64,000 nucleotides of DNA. Source: Comamonadaceae bacterium PBBC2 (lineage in GTDB: Bacteria > Pseudomonadota > Gammaproteobacteria > Burkholderiales > Burkholderiaceae_C). How positions within the stretch are numbered: position 1 is the first letter of the stretch; each line of letters begins with the position of its first letter. The notes under the pieces are model-generated. The model did not search any database. It was not told where the DNA came from and worked only from the letters and a program-made list of their open reading frames with translations. Shown here piece by piece: positions 1 to 8,477 of this stretch. Location: contig NKIO01000005.1 in assembly GCA_002255935.1 (NCBI GenBank), positions 1-64,000 on the forward strand. Direction: 5' to 3'. Position numbers and translations under genes: made by a program.

Positions 1-151
1 AGGCAAACAAGGCAAAGCACATGACCTTCATCAGGAAGATCGGATAGACCCAGATGGGCGCGATGACCAGCAGCATCACCATGATGGCAAAGGCCACCCA
101 CTGGTGCGTGAACGACTGGGTCTTGAAGGAGGGCGTCGAGACTGTGGTCAT
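1..151 (-). CDS. livM: Branched-chain amino acid (HAAT) ABC transporter permease LivM, N-terminal fragment
   Basis: Only the first 50 codons lie in the window; the gene runs off the left edge. The protein begins MTTVSTPSFKTQ and then shows a first membrane segment (about residues 19-35) followed by the WVYPIFLMKVMCFALF stretch typical of LivM N-termini. Its ATG lies 4 bp beyond the stop of livH on the same strand, so it is translated as the last visible cistron of livG-livF-livK-livH-livM. LivM would pair with LivH to form the inner-membrane channel. Family assignment rests on context plus this short stretch. Confidence 0.85.
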   Translation of the reverse strand, partial: MTTVSTPSFKTQSFTHQWVAFAIMVMLLVIAPIWVYPIFLMKVMCFALFA

Positions 152-155
152 GGTC

Positions 156-1040
156 TTACTTCTGGGTGCCGAACAACCCGGCAGGCTTGATCAGGAGAAC
201 AATGGTCATGATGATGAAAATCACCGTGCTGGAGGCTTCGGGGTAAAACACTTTGGTCAGGCCTTCGATCAAGCCCAGGCCAAAGCCCGTCAAGATCGCG
301 CCCATGATGGAGCCCATGCCGCCGATCACCACCACTGCGAACACCACGATGATGATGTCAGCACCCATGGTGGGGTTGACTTGGTAAATCGGGGCGGCCA
401 TCACGCCTGCGAAAGCCGCCAGGGCCACGCCAAAGCCATAGGTCAGCGTGATCATGCGGGGCACGTTGATGCCAAAAGCTTGCACCAGACTGGGGTTCTC
501 GGTGGCGGCACGCAAATACGCGCCCAGCTTGGTGCGCTCGATCACGTACCAGGTGGACAGGCACACCACCAGCGAGGCCACGATGACCCAAGCGCGGTAT
601 TTCGGCAAGAACATGAAGCCGGTGTTGAACGCACCCCGGAACACTTCAGGCACCGGATAGGGCATGCCCGACGAGCCAAACTCATGGCGGAACAAGCCTT
701 GGATGATCAGCGCCAAGCCAAAGGTCAGCAAGAGGCCGTACAGGTGGTCCAGTTTGTAGAGCTGTTTGAGCATGGTGCGCTCAATCAGCACCCCGGTCGC
801 ACCCACCAAAATCGGTGTGATGATGAGCGAGACCCAGTAATTGATCCCCAACTTGGTCAGGGAGAGGTAGGCCACGAAGGCGCCCAGCATGTACTGGGCG
901 CCGTGCGTGAAGTTGATGATGTTCAGCAAGCCGAAAATCACGGCCAGGCCCAAGGAGAGCAGAGCGTAAAAGGACCCGTTGATGAGTCCGATCAGCAACT
1001 GCCCGAACAGCGCTTGAGAGGGAATGCCAAAGATTTCCAT
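156..1040 (-). CDS. livH: Branched-chain amino acid (HAAT) ABC transporter permease LivH
   Basis: This 294-residue polytopic membrane protein matches LivH in length and in its N-terminal LLIGLINGSFYALLSLGLA and GLLNIINFTHGA motifs. The EAA-like cytoplasmic loop near RAATENPSLVQAFGINV (about residues 180-195) contacts the ATPases. It forms the inner-membrane channel with LivM. The ATG at 1040 is 33 bp after the binding-protein stop. The importer family moves leucine, isoleucine and valine but also amides, urea and aromatic acids, so the real cargo is not fixed by sequence. Confidence 0.93.
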   Translation of the reverse strand: MEIFGIPSQALFGQLLIGLINGSFYALLSLGLAVIFGLLNIINFTHGAQYMLGAFVAYLSLTKLGINYWVSLIITPILVGATGVLIERTMLKQLYKLDHLYGLLLTFGLALIIQGLFRHEFGSSGMPYPVPEVFRGAFNTGFMFLPKYRAWVIVASLVVCLSTWYVIERTKLGAYLRAATENPSLVQAFGINVPRMITLTYGFGVALAAFAGVMAAPIYQVNPTMGADIIIVVFAVVVIGGMGSIMGAILTGFGLGLIEGLTKVFYPEASSTVIFIIMTIVLLIKPAGLFGTQK

Positions 1041-1073
1041 GGTGATTTCAGGCTTGCTTGAACAGGTTGCTGA

Positions 1074-2288
1074 TTACTTCTTGACCAGAGGGCAATCGCT
1101 CTCGGACAGTGGGCGGAAAGCTTCGTTGGCCGGAATGGTGGCCACCAGCTTGTAGTAGTCGTAAGGGCCTTTGGATTCGGCAGGCTTCTTGACTTGGAAC
1201 AGGTAGGCAGGATGGATCTTGCGACCGTCTGCACGAACGCTGCCTTTGCCGAACAATGGATCGTCAGTGGGCAGCTCTTTCATCTTGGCAGCGACCTTGG
1301 TGCCGTCGTCGGTCTTGGCGGCATCCACAGCTTTCAGGTAGTGGATCACGCTGGAGTAAACACCGGCTTGCACCATCGATGGGTTCTTGCCGCCGTTCAA
1401 TGCCGCGAAACGCTTGCTGAATGCGCGGGTGTTGTCGTTCAGATCCCAGTAGAAAGTTTCGGTGAGCATCAGGCCTTGCGCGATGTTCAAGCCCAAGGAG
1501 TGCACGTCAGGCAGGAACACCAACATGCCGGCCAGGTTCTGGCCACCTTTGGTGATGCCAAATTCAGCCGCTTGCTTGATCGAGTTGGTGGTGTCGCCAC
1601 CCGCGTTGGCCAGGCCAATGATCTTGGCTTTGGAGGCTTGAGCCTGCAACAAGAAAGACGAGAAGTCTTGTGTGGGGAAGGGCGTGCGGACTTTGCCCAC
1701 CACTTTGCCGCCGTTTTTGAGCACCACGGCTTCGGTGTCGCGCTCCAGGGCGTGACCGAAAGCGTAGTCAGCGGTCAGGAAGAACCAAGAATCACCACCG
1801 CTTTTGACAATGGCTTTGCCCGTGCCGTTGGCCAGCATCCAGGTGTCATAGACCCAGTGGATGGTGTTGGCGTTGCAAGCCTTGCCGCTCAGATCGGCCG
1901 TGGCCGAGCCCGAGTTGACGTGCAGTTTGCCTTTGTCGCTGGAAATTTTGGCGATGGCCAAACCCACCGACGATGTGGGCACGTCGGCGATCATGTCCAC
2001 CTTGTCGGTGTCGTACCACTGGCGGGCCACGTTAGAGCCCACATCGGGTTTGTTTTGGTGGTCAGCGCCCACGACTTCCACTTTGAGCGTGCTCTTGGTG
2101 GCTTTGATGTAGTCCTCAACGGCCATCTTGGCAGCGACCACCGAGCCGGGGCCAGTGATGTCGGAGTACAGGCCCGACATGTCGTTGAGCACGCCGATCT
2201 TGACGATGCCGTCAGAGATTTGGGCTTGTGCACCGCCGGCAAAGGCGCAAGCGGCCATGGCGGCCAGGGAAAGAAGTTTGCGTTTCAT
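1074..2288 (-). CDS. livK: Periplasmic substrate-binding protein of the HAAT ABC transporter
   Basis: This is a 404-residue periplasmic binding protein. A Sec signal peptide is clear: MKRKLLSLAAMAACAFAGGA, with likely cleavage after AQA. The mature part starts DGIVKIGVLNDMSGLYSDITGPGSV, the usual first strand of the type I periplasmic-binding fold of the LivJ/LivK family. The start at 2288 is preferred over an in-frame codon at 2321 because it begins the signal peptide and follows GGAGAC at good spacing. It sits between the ATPase and permease genes. Relatives from Burkholderiales often bind aromatic or other non-amino-acid ligands, so substrate is open. Confidence 0.92.
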   Translation of the reverse strand: MKRKLLSLAAMAACAFAGGAQAQISDGIVKIGVLNDMSGLYSDITGPGSVVAAKMAVEDYIKATKSTLKVEVVGADHQNKPDVGSNVARQWYDTDKVDMIADVPTSSVGLAIAKISSDKGKLHVNSGSATADLSGKACNANTIHWVYDTWMLANGTGKAIVKSGGDSWFFLTADYAFGHALERDTEAVVLKNGGKVVGKVRTPFPTQDFSSFLLQAQASKAKIIGLANAGGDTTNSIKQAAEFGITKGGQNLAGMLVFLPDVHSLGLNIAQGLMLTETFYWDLNDNTRAFSKRFAALNGGKNPSMVQAGVYSSVIHYLKAVDAAKTDDGTKVAAKMKELPTDDPLFGKGSVRADGRKIHPAYLFQVKKPAESKGPYDYYKLVATIPANEAFRPLSESDCPLVKK

Positions 2289-2313
2289 CGTGTTGTCTCC
2301 AGTTAGAAAAAAA

Positions 2314-3024
2314 TCAGACACCCAGGTACTCGTTCAACATGCCCATCTTGGAGGACAGCTCTTGCGCGCTGAAGTTCTCCACCATCTGGCCATGCTCCAT
2401 CACATAGAACCGGTCGGCCAGCGGCGCGGCAAACCGGAAGTTTTGCTCCACCATGATGATGGTGAAGCCCTTGGCTTTGAGGGCCAAGATCATGCGCGCC
2501 AAGGCTTGCACGATGACAGGGGCCAAGCCTTCGGAAATTTCGTCCAGCAACAAAAAGCGTGCGCCCGTACGCAAGATGCGGCCCACAGCCAGCATTTGCT
2601 GCTCACCGCCCGACAGGCGTGTGCCTGGGCTGTTGCGACGCTCCAGCAGGTTGGGGAACATCTCGTAAATTTCTTCCACCGACATGCCGTTGGGGGCAAT
2701 CACGGGCGGCAGCAACAGGTTTTCTTCGCAGGTCAATGCCGAGAATATGCCGCGCTCTTCAGGGCAATAACCCAGTCCGAGTTTGGCAATCTGGTGCGGT
2801 GCCCAGTTCACGGTTTCCTGACCCTTGATGGTGATGGAGCCGGTGCGACGGCCCACCAAGCCCAAAATGGATTTGACGGTGGTGGTGCGGCCAGCGCCGT
2901 TGCGGCCCAGCAAGGTCACCACTTCGCCTTCGTTCACCGTCAGGTCCACCCCGTGCAGGATGTGCGACTCGCCGTACCAGGCTTGCAGGTTGCTGATGCG
3001 CAGGAATTCTTTGGATTCAGCCAT
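2314..3024 (-). CDS. livF: HAAT ABC transporter ATP-binding protein LivF
   Basis: This 236-residue ABC ATPase has the LivF layout: P-loop LLGRNGAGRTTT (about residues 38-49), signature RLSGGEQQMLAVGRIL, Walker B FLLLDEISEGL and switch His in IIMVEQN. The Walker A lysine is arginine (R46, codon at 2887-2889). The usual DEP of Walker B reads DEI, which is common in LivF. The start at 3024 gives MAESKEFLRISNLQAWYGE and overlaps the end of livG by 8 bp, implying translational coupling. It would form a heterodimer with LivG. Confidence 0.92.
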   Translation of the reverse strand: MAESKEFLRISNLQAWYGESHILHGVDLTVNEGEVVTLLGRNGAGRTTTVKSILGLVGRRTGSITIKGQETVNWAPHQIAKLGLGYCPEERGIFSALTCEENLLLPPVIAPNGMSVEEIYEMFPNLLERRNSPGTRLSGGEQQMLAVGRILRTGARFLLLDEISEGLAPVIVQALARMILALKAKGFTIIMVEQNFRFAAPLADRFYVMEHGQMVENFSAQELSSKMGMLNEYLGV

Positions 3025-3793
3025 GGGCCCCCTCCAGCTGGTTGTCGGTGGTGCCCATGTAGGCTTCGAGCACTTGGGGGTTTTGCGACACCACGGCGTA
3101 AGGTCCTTCTGCAATCACTTGTCCGCGCTGCAAAACACTGATGGTGTCTGCAATTTTGGACACCACATTCATGTTGTGCTCCACCATCAAGATGGTGCGG
3201 TTGGCACCCACTTTTTTGATCAGTTGCGTCACGCGGTCCACGTCTTCGTGGCCCATGCCCTGGGTGGGCTCGTCGAGCAGCATCAACTCGGGGTCCATGG
3301 CCAAGGTGGTGGCAATTTCCAAAGCGCGCTTGCGGCCATAAGGCAGCTCCACCGCGGTCAGGTCGGCCATGCTGCCCAGATCGACTTGGTCGAGCAGGTC
3401 CATGGCCTTGTCGTTGAGCTGGTTCAGGCTGCGTTCAGAGCGCCAAAAGTGCATCGAAGTGCCCGTGGCCCGTTGCAAACCGATGCGCACGTTTTCCATG
3501 ACCGTGAGGTTCGGAAAGGTGGCCGAAATCTGGAAAGACCGCACAATGCCGCGCCGCGCCACCTGCGAGGGTTTTTCGGCCGTGATGTCGTTGCCGTTGA
3601 ACACAATCTGGCCCTTGGTGGGGATCAGAAATTTCGTCAACAGGTTGAACACCGTGGTTTTGCCTGCACCGTTGGGGCCAATCAAGGCATGGATCTGCCC
3701 ACGCTGGACCCCCAGGTTGACGCCGTTGACGGCGACAAAGCCCTTGAACTCTTTGACGAGCTCACGGGTTTCGAGAATGAAATCTTTGGACAT
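3017..3793 (-). CDS. livG: HAAT ABC transporter ATP-binding protein LivG
   Basis: This 258-residue ABC ATPase has a canonical P-loop (ALIGPNGAGKTTVFNLLT), a RRGIVRSFQI Q-loop region, a modified signature (LPYGRKRALEIATTLA in place of LSGGQ), Walker B LMLLDEPTQGMG and the switch histidine in ILMVEHNM. It is the first liv gene on the minus strand. The gap to the upstream SDR gene is 162 bp, so the liv genes could have their own promoter or be read through from the catabolic genes. Confidence 0.93.
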   Translation of the reverse strand: MSKDFILETRELVKEFKGFVAVNGVNLGVQRGQIHALIGPNGAGKTTVFNLLTKFLIPTKGQIVFNGNDITAEKPSQVARRGIVRSFQISATFPNLTVMENVRIGLQRATGTSMHFWRSERSLNQLNDKAMDLLDQVDLGSMADLTAVELPYGRKRALEIATTLAMDPELMLLDEPTQGMGHEDVDRVTQLIKKVGANRTILMVEHNMNVVSKIADTISVLQRGQVIAEGPYAVVSQNPQVLEAYMGTTDNQLEGAHG

Positions 3794-3955
3794 GACTTGT
3801 GAACAAGGTTCCGGTTAAGGCCCATGCAAGCACGAAGTTGCAGGGTCGGCTCATTCTGTGGTGATCGCCCAATCCATGCTGTAGTGGTTATCCCGAAGCC
3901 TTGTCTCACACGTGTCTGAGCGCCTGGTGCGATTCACAAAAGCGTTGAAAAAAGC

Positions 3956-4738
3956 TCAACTCAAGACCATGCCGCCATCCAGGTGAATCGACTGGCCCGT
4001 CATGCCGCGCGATTCGGCCGAGCCCAGATACACCGCCAAAGAAGCGATCTCGTCCGGGTCCAGCACACGGCCCAGCGGCACCCGTGCCAGTGCGGCTTTG
4101 ACCATGTCTTCACCGCTGATGCCCGAGCTCTTGGCCACTTGCGCTTTGAGCTCTTCGACCATGTCGGTCTGGATGAAGCCCGGGCAAATCGCGTTCACGG
4201 TCACCTTGTAGGGGCTGGCCTCGAGTGCCAGGCAACGCGTCAGACCCACCACCGCATGCTTGCTCACGTTGTAGGCGCTTTGGTTGCGCGAGCCCCATTT
4301 GCCGGCGGTAGACGCCATGTTGATGATGCGGCCATGCTGGCGCGCCTGCATGCCCGGCAAGCACGCTTGTGTGAAGTGCAGCACGCCAAACAGGTTCACA
4401 TCGAGCATGTCCTGAAAGTCTTGTGGCACATAGTCCATGAAGGGCTTGGCGCGGTACACCCCGGCGTTGTTGACCAGCACATCCACACGGCCAAAGCGTT
4501 GCTCGACCTGTTCCACCGCGGCAAAGCAGGCATCGTGGTCGGTCACGTTCAGGCCCACGGTCATGATCCGCTCGGCCGGCAAGCCCAGTGCGTCTTTGAC
4601 TTCGCTCAAGCGGGCGGTGTCGGTGGCCACCAGGCACAGGCTGGCACCTTCGGCAGCGTAGGCCTCTGCGATGGCGCGTCCAATGCCTCGGCTGGCACCG
4701 GTGATGATGGCCACTTGTTGGTCGAGTCGGTGTGCCAT
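3956..4738 (-). CDS. Short-chain dehydrogenase/reductase (3-hydroxybutyrate dehydrogenase or 3-oxoacyl reductase type)
   Basis: This is a 260-residue classical SDR. It has the nucleotide-binding TGASRGIG motif near residue 12, the NNAG motif near 90, the catalytic Ser region (NMASTAGKWG) and the YNVSK catalytic Tyr/Lys. The C-terminus ends GQSIHLDGGMVLS as in tetrameric FabG/BdhA-like enzymes. The start at 4738 follows AAGGA at 6 nt; an earlier in-frame start would add a low-complexity Arg-rich leader. The stop of the upstream desaturase is 23 bp away, so both are probably co-transcribed. The exact substrate cannot be read from sequence. Confidence 0.85.
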   Translation of the reverse strand: MAHRLDQQVAIITGASRGIGRAIAEAYAAEGASLCLVATDTARLSEVKDALGLPAERIMTVGLNVTDHDACFAAVEQVEQRFGRVDVLVNNAGVYRAKPFMDYVPQDFQDMLDVNLFGVLHFTQACLPGMQARQHGRIINMASTAGKWGSRNQSAYNVSKHAVVGLTRCLALEASPYKVTVNAICPGFIQTDMVEELKAQVAKSSGISGEDMVKAALARVPLGRVLDPDEIASLAVYLGSAESRGMTGQSIHLDGGMVLS

Positions 4739-4761
4739 GTTCAATCCTTGAAGTGTGAAAG

Positions 4762-5769
4762 TCAGATGAGGGCTGCGCTTTTGCGTTGGTCGGCGGGTTT
4801 GCCGTGATCGGGATCGTCGTGCGGATTGGAGATGGCCTTGCGCAGCACTTGCCGGTAGCCCTGCGTCAGCTCCATGCGCGGGCCAAAGCCTTGCGCGATC
4901 AGCATGCGGTGGGCGGCGGGCAACTTCCAGCAAGGCGTGAAGACAAACAGGTGATGCTCCAGGTGGTAGTTGACCCAATACGGCGCCAGCACCATGCGCA
5001 TGCCCCAGTTCGTCAGTGTGGTGCGGGTGTTGCGCAAGCGGTCATCGTTGTTGCCCACCACCGCGTGTTCGGCGATGTTGCGGATGCGGCTGATCACCTG
5101 GTACCAAGTCAGCAAAGGCAAGAGCCACAGCGCAAAGTACGCCCACCACACACCGGCAGCAGCGCAAACCAGCAAGATGGCCAGGTTGCTCAAAGCGAAA
5201 TACTTTTCGGCACGCCAAAGGTTCAGCCAGCGCTTGGCGCGGCTGGGGTCATCGCCCATCTCCATGCGGAAAAATTCCATGCGCCGCTGGTATCCGGTGA
5301 CGCCCAAAATGTCGCGCCGCATCTTGCGCCAGAAGCTGGATTTGCTGATGGGAAACGGCGCCGACAGGGTCAGGTCGGGGTCTTCTTTTTGTTGCGTGTG
5401 GCGGTGGTGGCTCAGGTGGTAGGGCCGGTACAAAGTCAAACTCGCGCCCACCGGCCAGCCGCACAAAAATGCGCCCAGCGTGTCGTTGAGCCAGGTCGTC
5501 TTGAACAGGGCGCGGTGCGCAGCGTCGTGCATCAAGATCGCCAAGCCCAGTTGCCTGCCGCCGATGACGATTACCGCCACGATGAAGCTCAAGGGGTTGG
5601 GCCAGGCGATGAAAAACGCCATGGCCAGTGCGATCACCCCCCAGGCGTGCAGCACCAAATAAGCGCCCACCACATCGGAGCGGCCGCGCAGGTAAGCGTC
5701 TTGTTCGGGGCTGAGCGCGGGTTGGGCGTCTGTGACCATGGTGGCAATGCAAAAAGGCAAAGGAATCAT
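4762..5769 (-). CDS. Fatty acid desaturase family membrane di-iron protein
   Basis: This 335-residue membrane protein carries the three histidine boxes of the desaturase/hydroxylase superfamily: HDAAH (about residue 106), HLSHHRH (about 142) and HLEHH (about 275). Hydrophobic segments lie before box 1 and around residues 200-245. The family inserts double bonds or hydroxyl groups into acyl chains or hydrocarbons using O2 and a di-iron centre. An alternative start is an in-frame ATG 10 codons later (5739); neither has a clear ribosome binding site. Its position in a catabolic run suggests a hydroxylase or oxygenase role, which is inference. Confidence 0.85.
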   Translation of the reverse strand: MIPLPFCIATMVTDAQPALSPEQDAYLRGRSDVVGAYLVLHAWGVIALAMAFFIAWPNPLSFIVAVIVIGGRQLGLAILMHDAAHRALFKTTWLNDTLGAFLCGWPVGASLTLYRPYHLSHHRHTQQKEDPDLTLSAPFPISKSSFWRKMRRDILGVTGYQRRMEFFRMEMGDDPSRAKRWLNLWRAEKYFALSNLAILLVCAAAGVWWAYFALWLLPLLTWYQVISRIRNIAEHAVVGNNDDRLRNTRTTLTNWGMRMVLAPYWVNYHLEHHLFVFTPCWKLPAAHRMLIAQGFGPRMELTQGYRQVLRKAISNPHDDPDHGKPADQRKSAALI

Positions 5770-5848
5770 CTTGAGATGAAACCTTGGCCCAATCAGTCAC
5801 TGACGTGACCAGTCCGTGCGGCCAGACGCTTGGCCCAGCGAATGTGCT

Positions 5849-6427
5849 TCAGCGTTGGCCGTCGTGGACCGAGACCTTGTCTTTGGTCAAGCCACCCAAG
5901 CGCGAGTGCACACGGCCACCAGTGCCCATGACCAAGGCGAACAAAATCTCGTTGGGGCGCGGCGCATCCTGAATGCCCACTTCCATGCTGTTGAAGTGGC
6001 TGCGCACGTAGCTGGCGTGGATGTAATGCAGCGGCACCATCAGGCGATAACCGGTGTGCGCCACCGCTTTGCTGGCAGGCACCATGGCTTTGGGCTCGCC
6101 CAACACCGTGCGCATGGCCCAGCCGCCCGCTTCGTGCCACACCGCGCCGTGCTCCATCTCGCCGTTCACGCCCACGATGGCGGCTTTGCTGTACACCTCG
6201 ATGTTGTCTTTGCCCAGTGTGTCCACCAGCTCTTGGGCCAGCACTGTGCCAAGCGACCGGAGTTCCGCCATGAAAGGCATCAGGTCTGGCTCGTAACGCC
6301 CGGCATAAGGGTTTTGGATCACGGCGCACGCAGCGGCCAGTTTCAGCGGTGTGTCTGTGACCGGGCCGCCTTCGTGGTAAGTGGTTTCGATCGTCAGGCT
6401 GCGTTTGCGAATTTCAATCAATGACAT
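5849..6427 (-). CDS. Amino acid synthesis family protein (PF06684-like)
   Basis: This 192-residue soluble protein resembles the amino acid synthesis family, a poorly characterised group usually encoded beside transporters and catabolic genes. Supporting stretches are IRKRSLTIETTYHEGG at the N-terminus, NPYAGRYEPDL near residue 40 and the MEHGAVWHEAGGWAMR region. It lies 24 bp downstream of the Bug-protein stop and 79 bp before the desaturase, so it is probably co-transcribed. No catalytic residue is established for the family as far as I know. The family name does not prove a biosynthetic role. Confidence 0.75.
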   Translation of the reverse strand: MSLIEIRKRSLTIETTYHEGGPVTDTPLKLAAACAVIQNPYAGRYEPDLMPFMAELRSLGTVLAQELVDTLGKDNIEVYSKAAIVGVNGEMEHGAVWHEAGGWAMRTVLGEPKAMVPASKAVAHTGYRLMVPLHYIHASYVRSHFNSMEVGIQDAPRPNEILFALVMGTGGRVHSRLGGLTKDKVSVHDGQR

Positions 6428-6451
6428 GAGAGGTCCTTGGTTCAGAGGGCT

Positions 6452-7420
6452 TTATTGTTTGGGAATTTTGGCGTCGTTGACGACCTGGATCCATTTCTGG
6501 GTCTGGTTGGCCACCATGGTTTTCATCTCTTCGGGTGTGCTGCCCCGCACCTCGCCGCCCATATCTTCCAGGCGGGTTTTCACACCCGGCACCACCAGCG
6601 CTTTTTGCAGCTCGGCGTTGAGGCGGTCGATCACAGGGCGGGGTGTGCCTGCAGGCGCCATCAGGCCGGCCCACGAGCGCACGTCGTAAGCGGCCACGCC
6701 TTGCTCGGCCACGGTGGGCACATCGGGCATGCCCGGCCAACGCTGCGGCCCTGTGGTGGCGATCGCGCGCAATTTGCCCGCCTTGATGTTGGCCAACACC
6801 GCAGTCGGCGGCGCAATGATCATGGGGATGTCGCCGGCCAACAAAGCCGTGACCGAACCCGAATCGCCTTTGTAGGGCACGTGCAGCAGCTGGGTTTTGG
6901 ACATGCTGGACAGCAACTCGCCCGCCAGGTGATGGGTCGAGCCGATGCCGGCTGTGCCGTAACTGATCTCCGTCGGGTTGGCTTTGGCCGCGGCCAGCAA
7001 GGCCGACAAATTGGCGAACTTGCTGTTGGCGGGCACCACGATCAAGAAGGGGAAATACGTGATGGTGCTGACCATCTCGAAGTCTTGCACTGTGCGGTAA
7101 GCCAGGTTGTTGTACAGCGCCCCTGCCACTGCGTGGCCACCGGTGGCCAAGAGCAAGGTGTAGCCATCAGGCTTGGCCTTGGACACGGTGGTGGCCGCAA
7201 TGGTGCCGCCAGCGCCGGCTTGCGCTTCGACCACCATGGACTGGGCCAGGCCCTTGCTCATTTCTTGGCCCACGGCGCGGGCAATCGCGTCGGCATTGCC
7301 GCCTGGGGCAAAGCCTTGAAGAATTTTGATCGGGCGATCGGGATAGGTTTGGGCCCCAGCCTGAAAAGGCATGGCCAGCGATGTGGCGCTCAAAGCGATG
7401 AGCAATTGTCTGCGAAGCAT
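6452..7420 (-). CDS. Bug-family (tripartite tricarboxylate transporter) substrate-binding protein
   Basis: This 322-residue periplasmic protein starts with a Sec signal peptide (MLRRQLLIALSATSLAM, cleavage after AGA) and continues YPDRPIKILQGFAPGGNADAIAR, the hallmark of Bug/TctC proteins. The APAGTPRPVIDRLNAEL motif near the C-terminus is also typical. The start at 7420 is supported by AGGAGAC 4 nt upstream. Most Bug proteins in Burkholderiales are orphans without TctAB permeases, as here, and bind carboxylates or aromatic acids. The neighbours suggest it captures the substrate degraded by the adjacent enzymes. Confidence 0.9.
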   Translation of the reverse strand: MLRRQLLIALSATSLAMPFQAGAQTYPDRPIKILQGFAPGGNADAIARAVGQEMSKGLAQSMVVEAQAGAGGTIAATTVSKAKPDGYTLLLATGGHAVAGALYNNLAYRTVQDFEMVSTITYFPFLIVVPANSKFANLSALLAAAKANPTEISYGTAGIGSTHHLAGELLSSMSKTQLLHVPYKGDSGSVTALLAGDIPMIIAPPTAVLANIKAGKLRAIATTGPQRWPGMPDVPTVAEQGVAAYDVRSWAGLMAPAGTPRPVIDRLNAELQKALVVPGVKTRLEDMGGEVRGSTPEEMKTMVANQTQKWIQVVNDAKIPKQ

Positions 7421-7479
7421 TTTTGTCTCCTGATGGATAAACCCTGCAGCTTCTCTGTGGACGCTTGCAGGGGTGAACT

Positions 7480-8475
7480 TCATGGCCGCATGATCAGCTT
7501 GCCGCTGACCATGCCCTGATCGAGCAACTCGTGTGTTTGGCGAACCTCGCTGAGTTTGAAAATCCGGTGTTCGGGGGCCTTCACTTGCGCATGGGCCATC
7601 AAGTCCATGGCCTCGTGCATCAAGGCGCGTCTGGCCTCGGGGTCCTCGTCAAAGGTGTGCATTGAAAAGCAGCGCACAGCCAGGCTCTTGCCCAAGAAAT
7701 GGCGCAGCACCTGGAACACATCTTGTGTGGGCATGCCCTGAACAATGTTGTAGGACACCACCGTGCCCAGCGGCGCCAGGCAGTGCAAACCATCGATCAG
7801 GCTTTGCCCACCCAGGTGGTCGAACACCACATCCAAGCCACGGCCTTGCGTGATCGCTTGCACCTGCGCTTTCAGATCGCCTTGCTCGGTGCACACCACA
7901 TGGTCAAAACCTTGTTGCAGGGCGTCTTGGCATTTGCCCGGGGTTCGGCTGGTGCCGATGGTCTTGTAGCCCCGGCTTTTTGCGGCCTGACACAGCATGC
8001 CTGCCACGCCACCCGAGGCGCCGGTGATCAGCACCTGCGGCTGTGCGCGGTGCATGGGCCCGGCCACACGCAAGAGGGCCAAAGCCAGCTGCAAGTTGGG
8101 CAGGCTGACGGCATCTTCAAACGCGACGGTCGGCGGCAAGAGATATGGCGCGTCTTGCGGCACCACGATGGCCTCGGCATAACAGCCACCGCGCTGCGCC
8201 AGCTCGCGGGCGCTCACCAACACACGATCGCCGATGTGCCACTGCGTGACCCCTTCCCCGATGGCATCGACCACGCCGGCCAATTCCGCGCCGGGAATGG
8301 CGGGCAGTGGCGGCATCCATTTGTAGGTGCCTTGGCGGATCAACACGTCCGGGCGGCCCACGCCAATCGCTTGAGCCTTCACGCGCACCTGTCCAGGGCC
8401 AGGCAGCGGATCGGGCAGATCCACCAACAGCAAACGCTCGGGTCCGCCGGGCACCTGGACTTGGATGGCTTTCAT
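7480..8475 (-). CDS. Zinc-independent MDR / NADPH:quinone oxidoreductase family protein
   Basis: This 331-residue medium-chain dehydrogenase/reductase has the N-terminal GroES-like fold (GQVRVKAQAIGVGRPDVLIRQG) and a Rossmann domain with ITGASGGVAGMLCQAAKSRG (about residues 148-167). The structural zinc cysteine cluster of alcohol dehydrogenases is absent, which fits the quinone oxidoreductase branch. The start at 8475 yields MKAIQVQVPGGPERL. The upstream FAH-family stop is 2 bp away, so the genes are tightly coupled. The electron acceptor and substrate are unknown. Confidence 0.85.
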   Translation of the reverse strand: MKAIQVQVPGGPERLLLVDLPDPLPGPGQVRVKAQAIGVGRPDVLIRQGTYKWMPPLPAIPGAELAGVVDAIGEGVTQWHIGDRVLVSARELAQRGGCYAEAIVVPQDAPYLLPPTVAFEDAVSLPNLQLALALLRVAGPMHRAQPQVLITGASGGVAGMLCQAAKSRGYKTIGTSRTPGKCQDALQQGFDHVVCTEQGDLKAQVQAITQGRGLDVVFDHLGGQSLIDGLHCLAPLGTVVSYNIVQGMPTQDVFQVLRHFLGKSLAVRCFSMHTFDEDPEARRALMHEAMDLMAHAQVKAPEHRIFKLSEVRQTHELLDQGMVSGKLIMRP

Positions 8476-8477
8476 GT

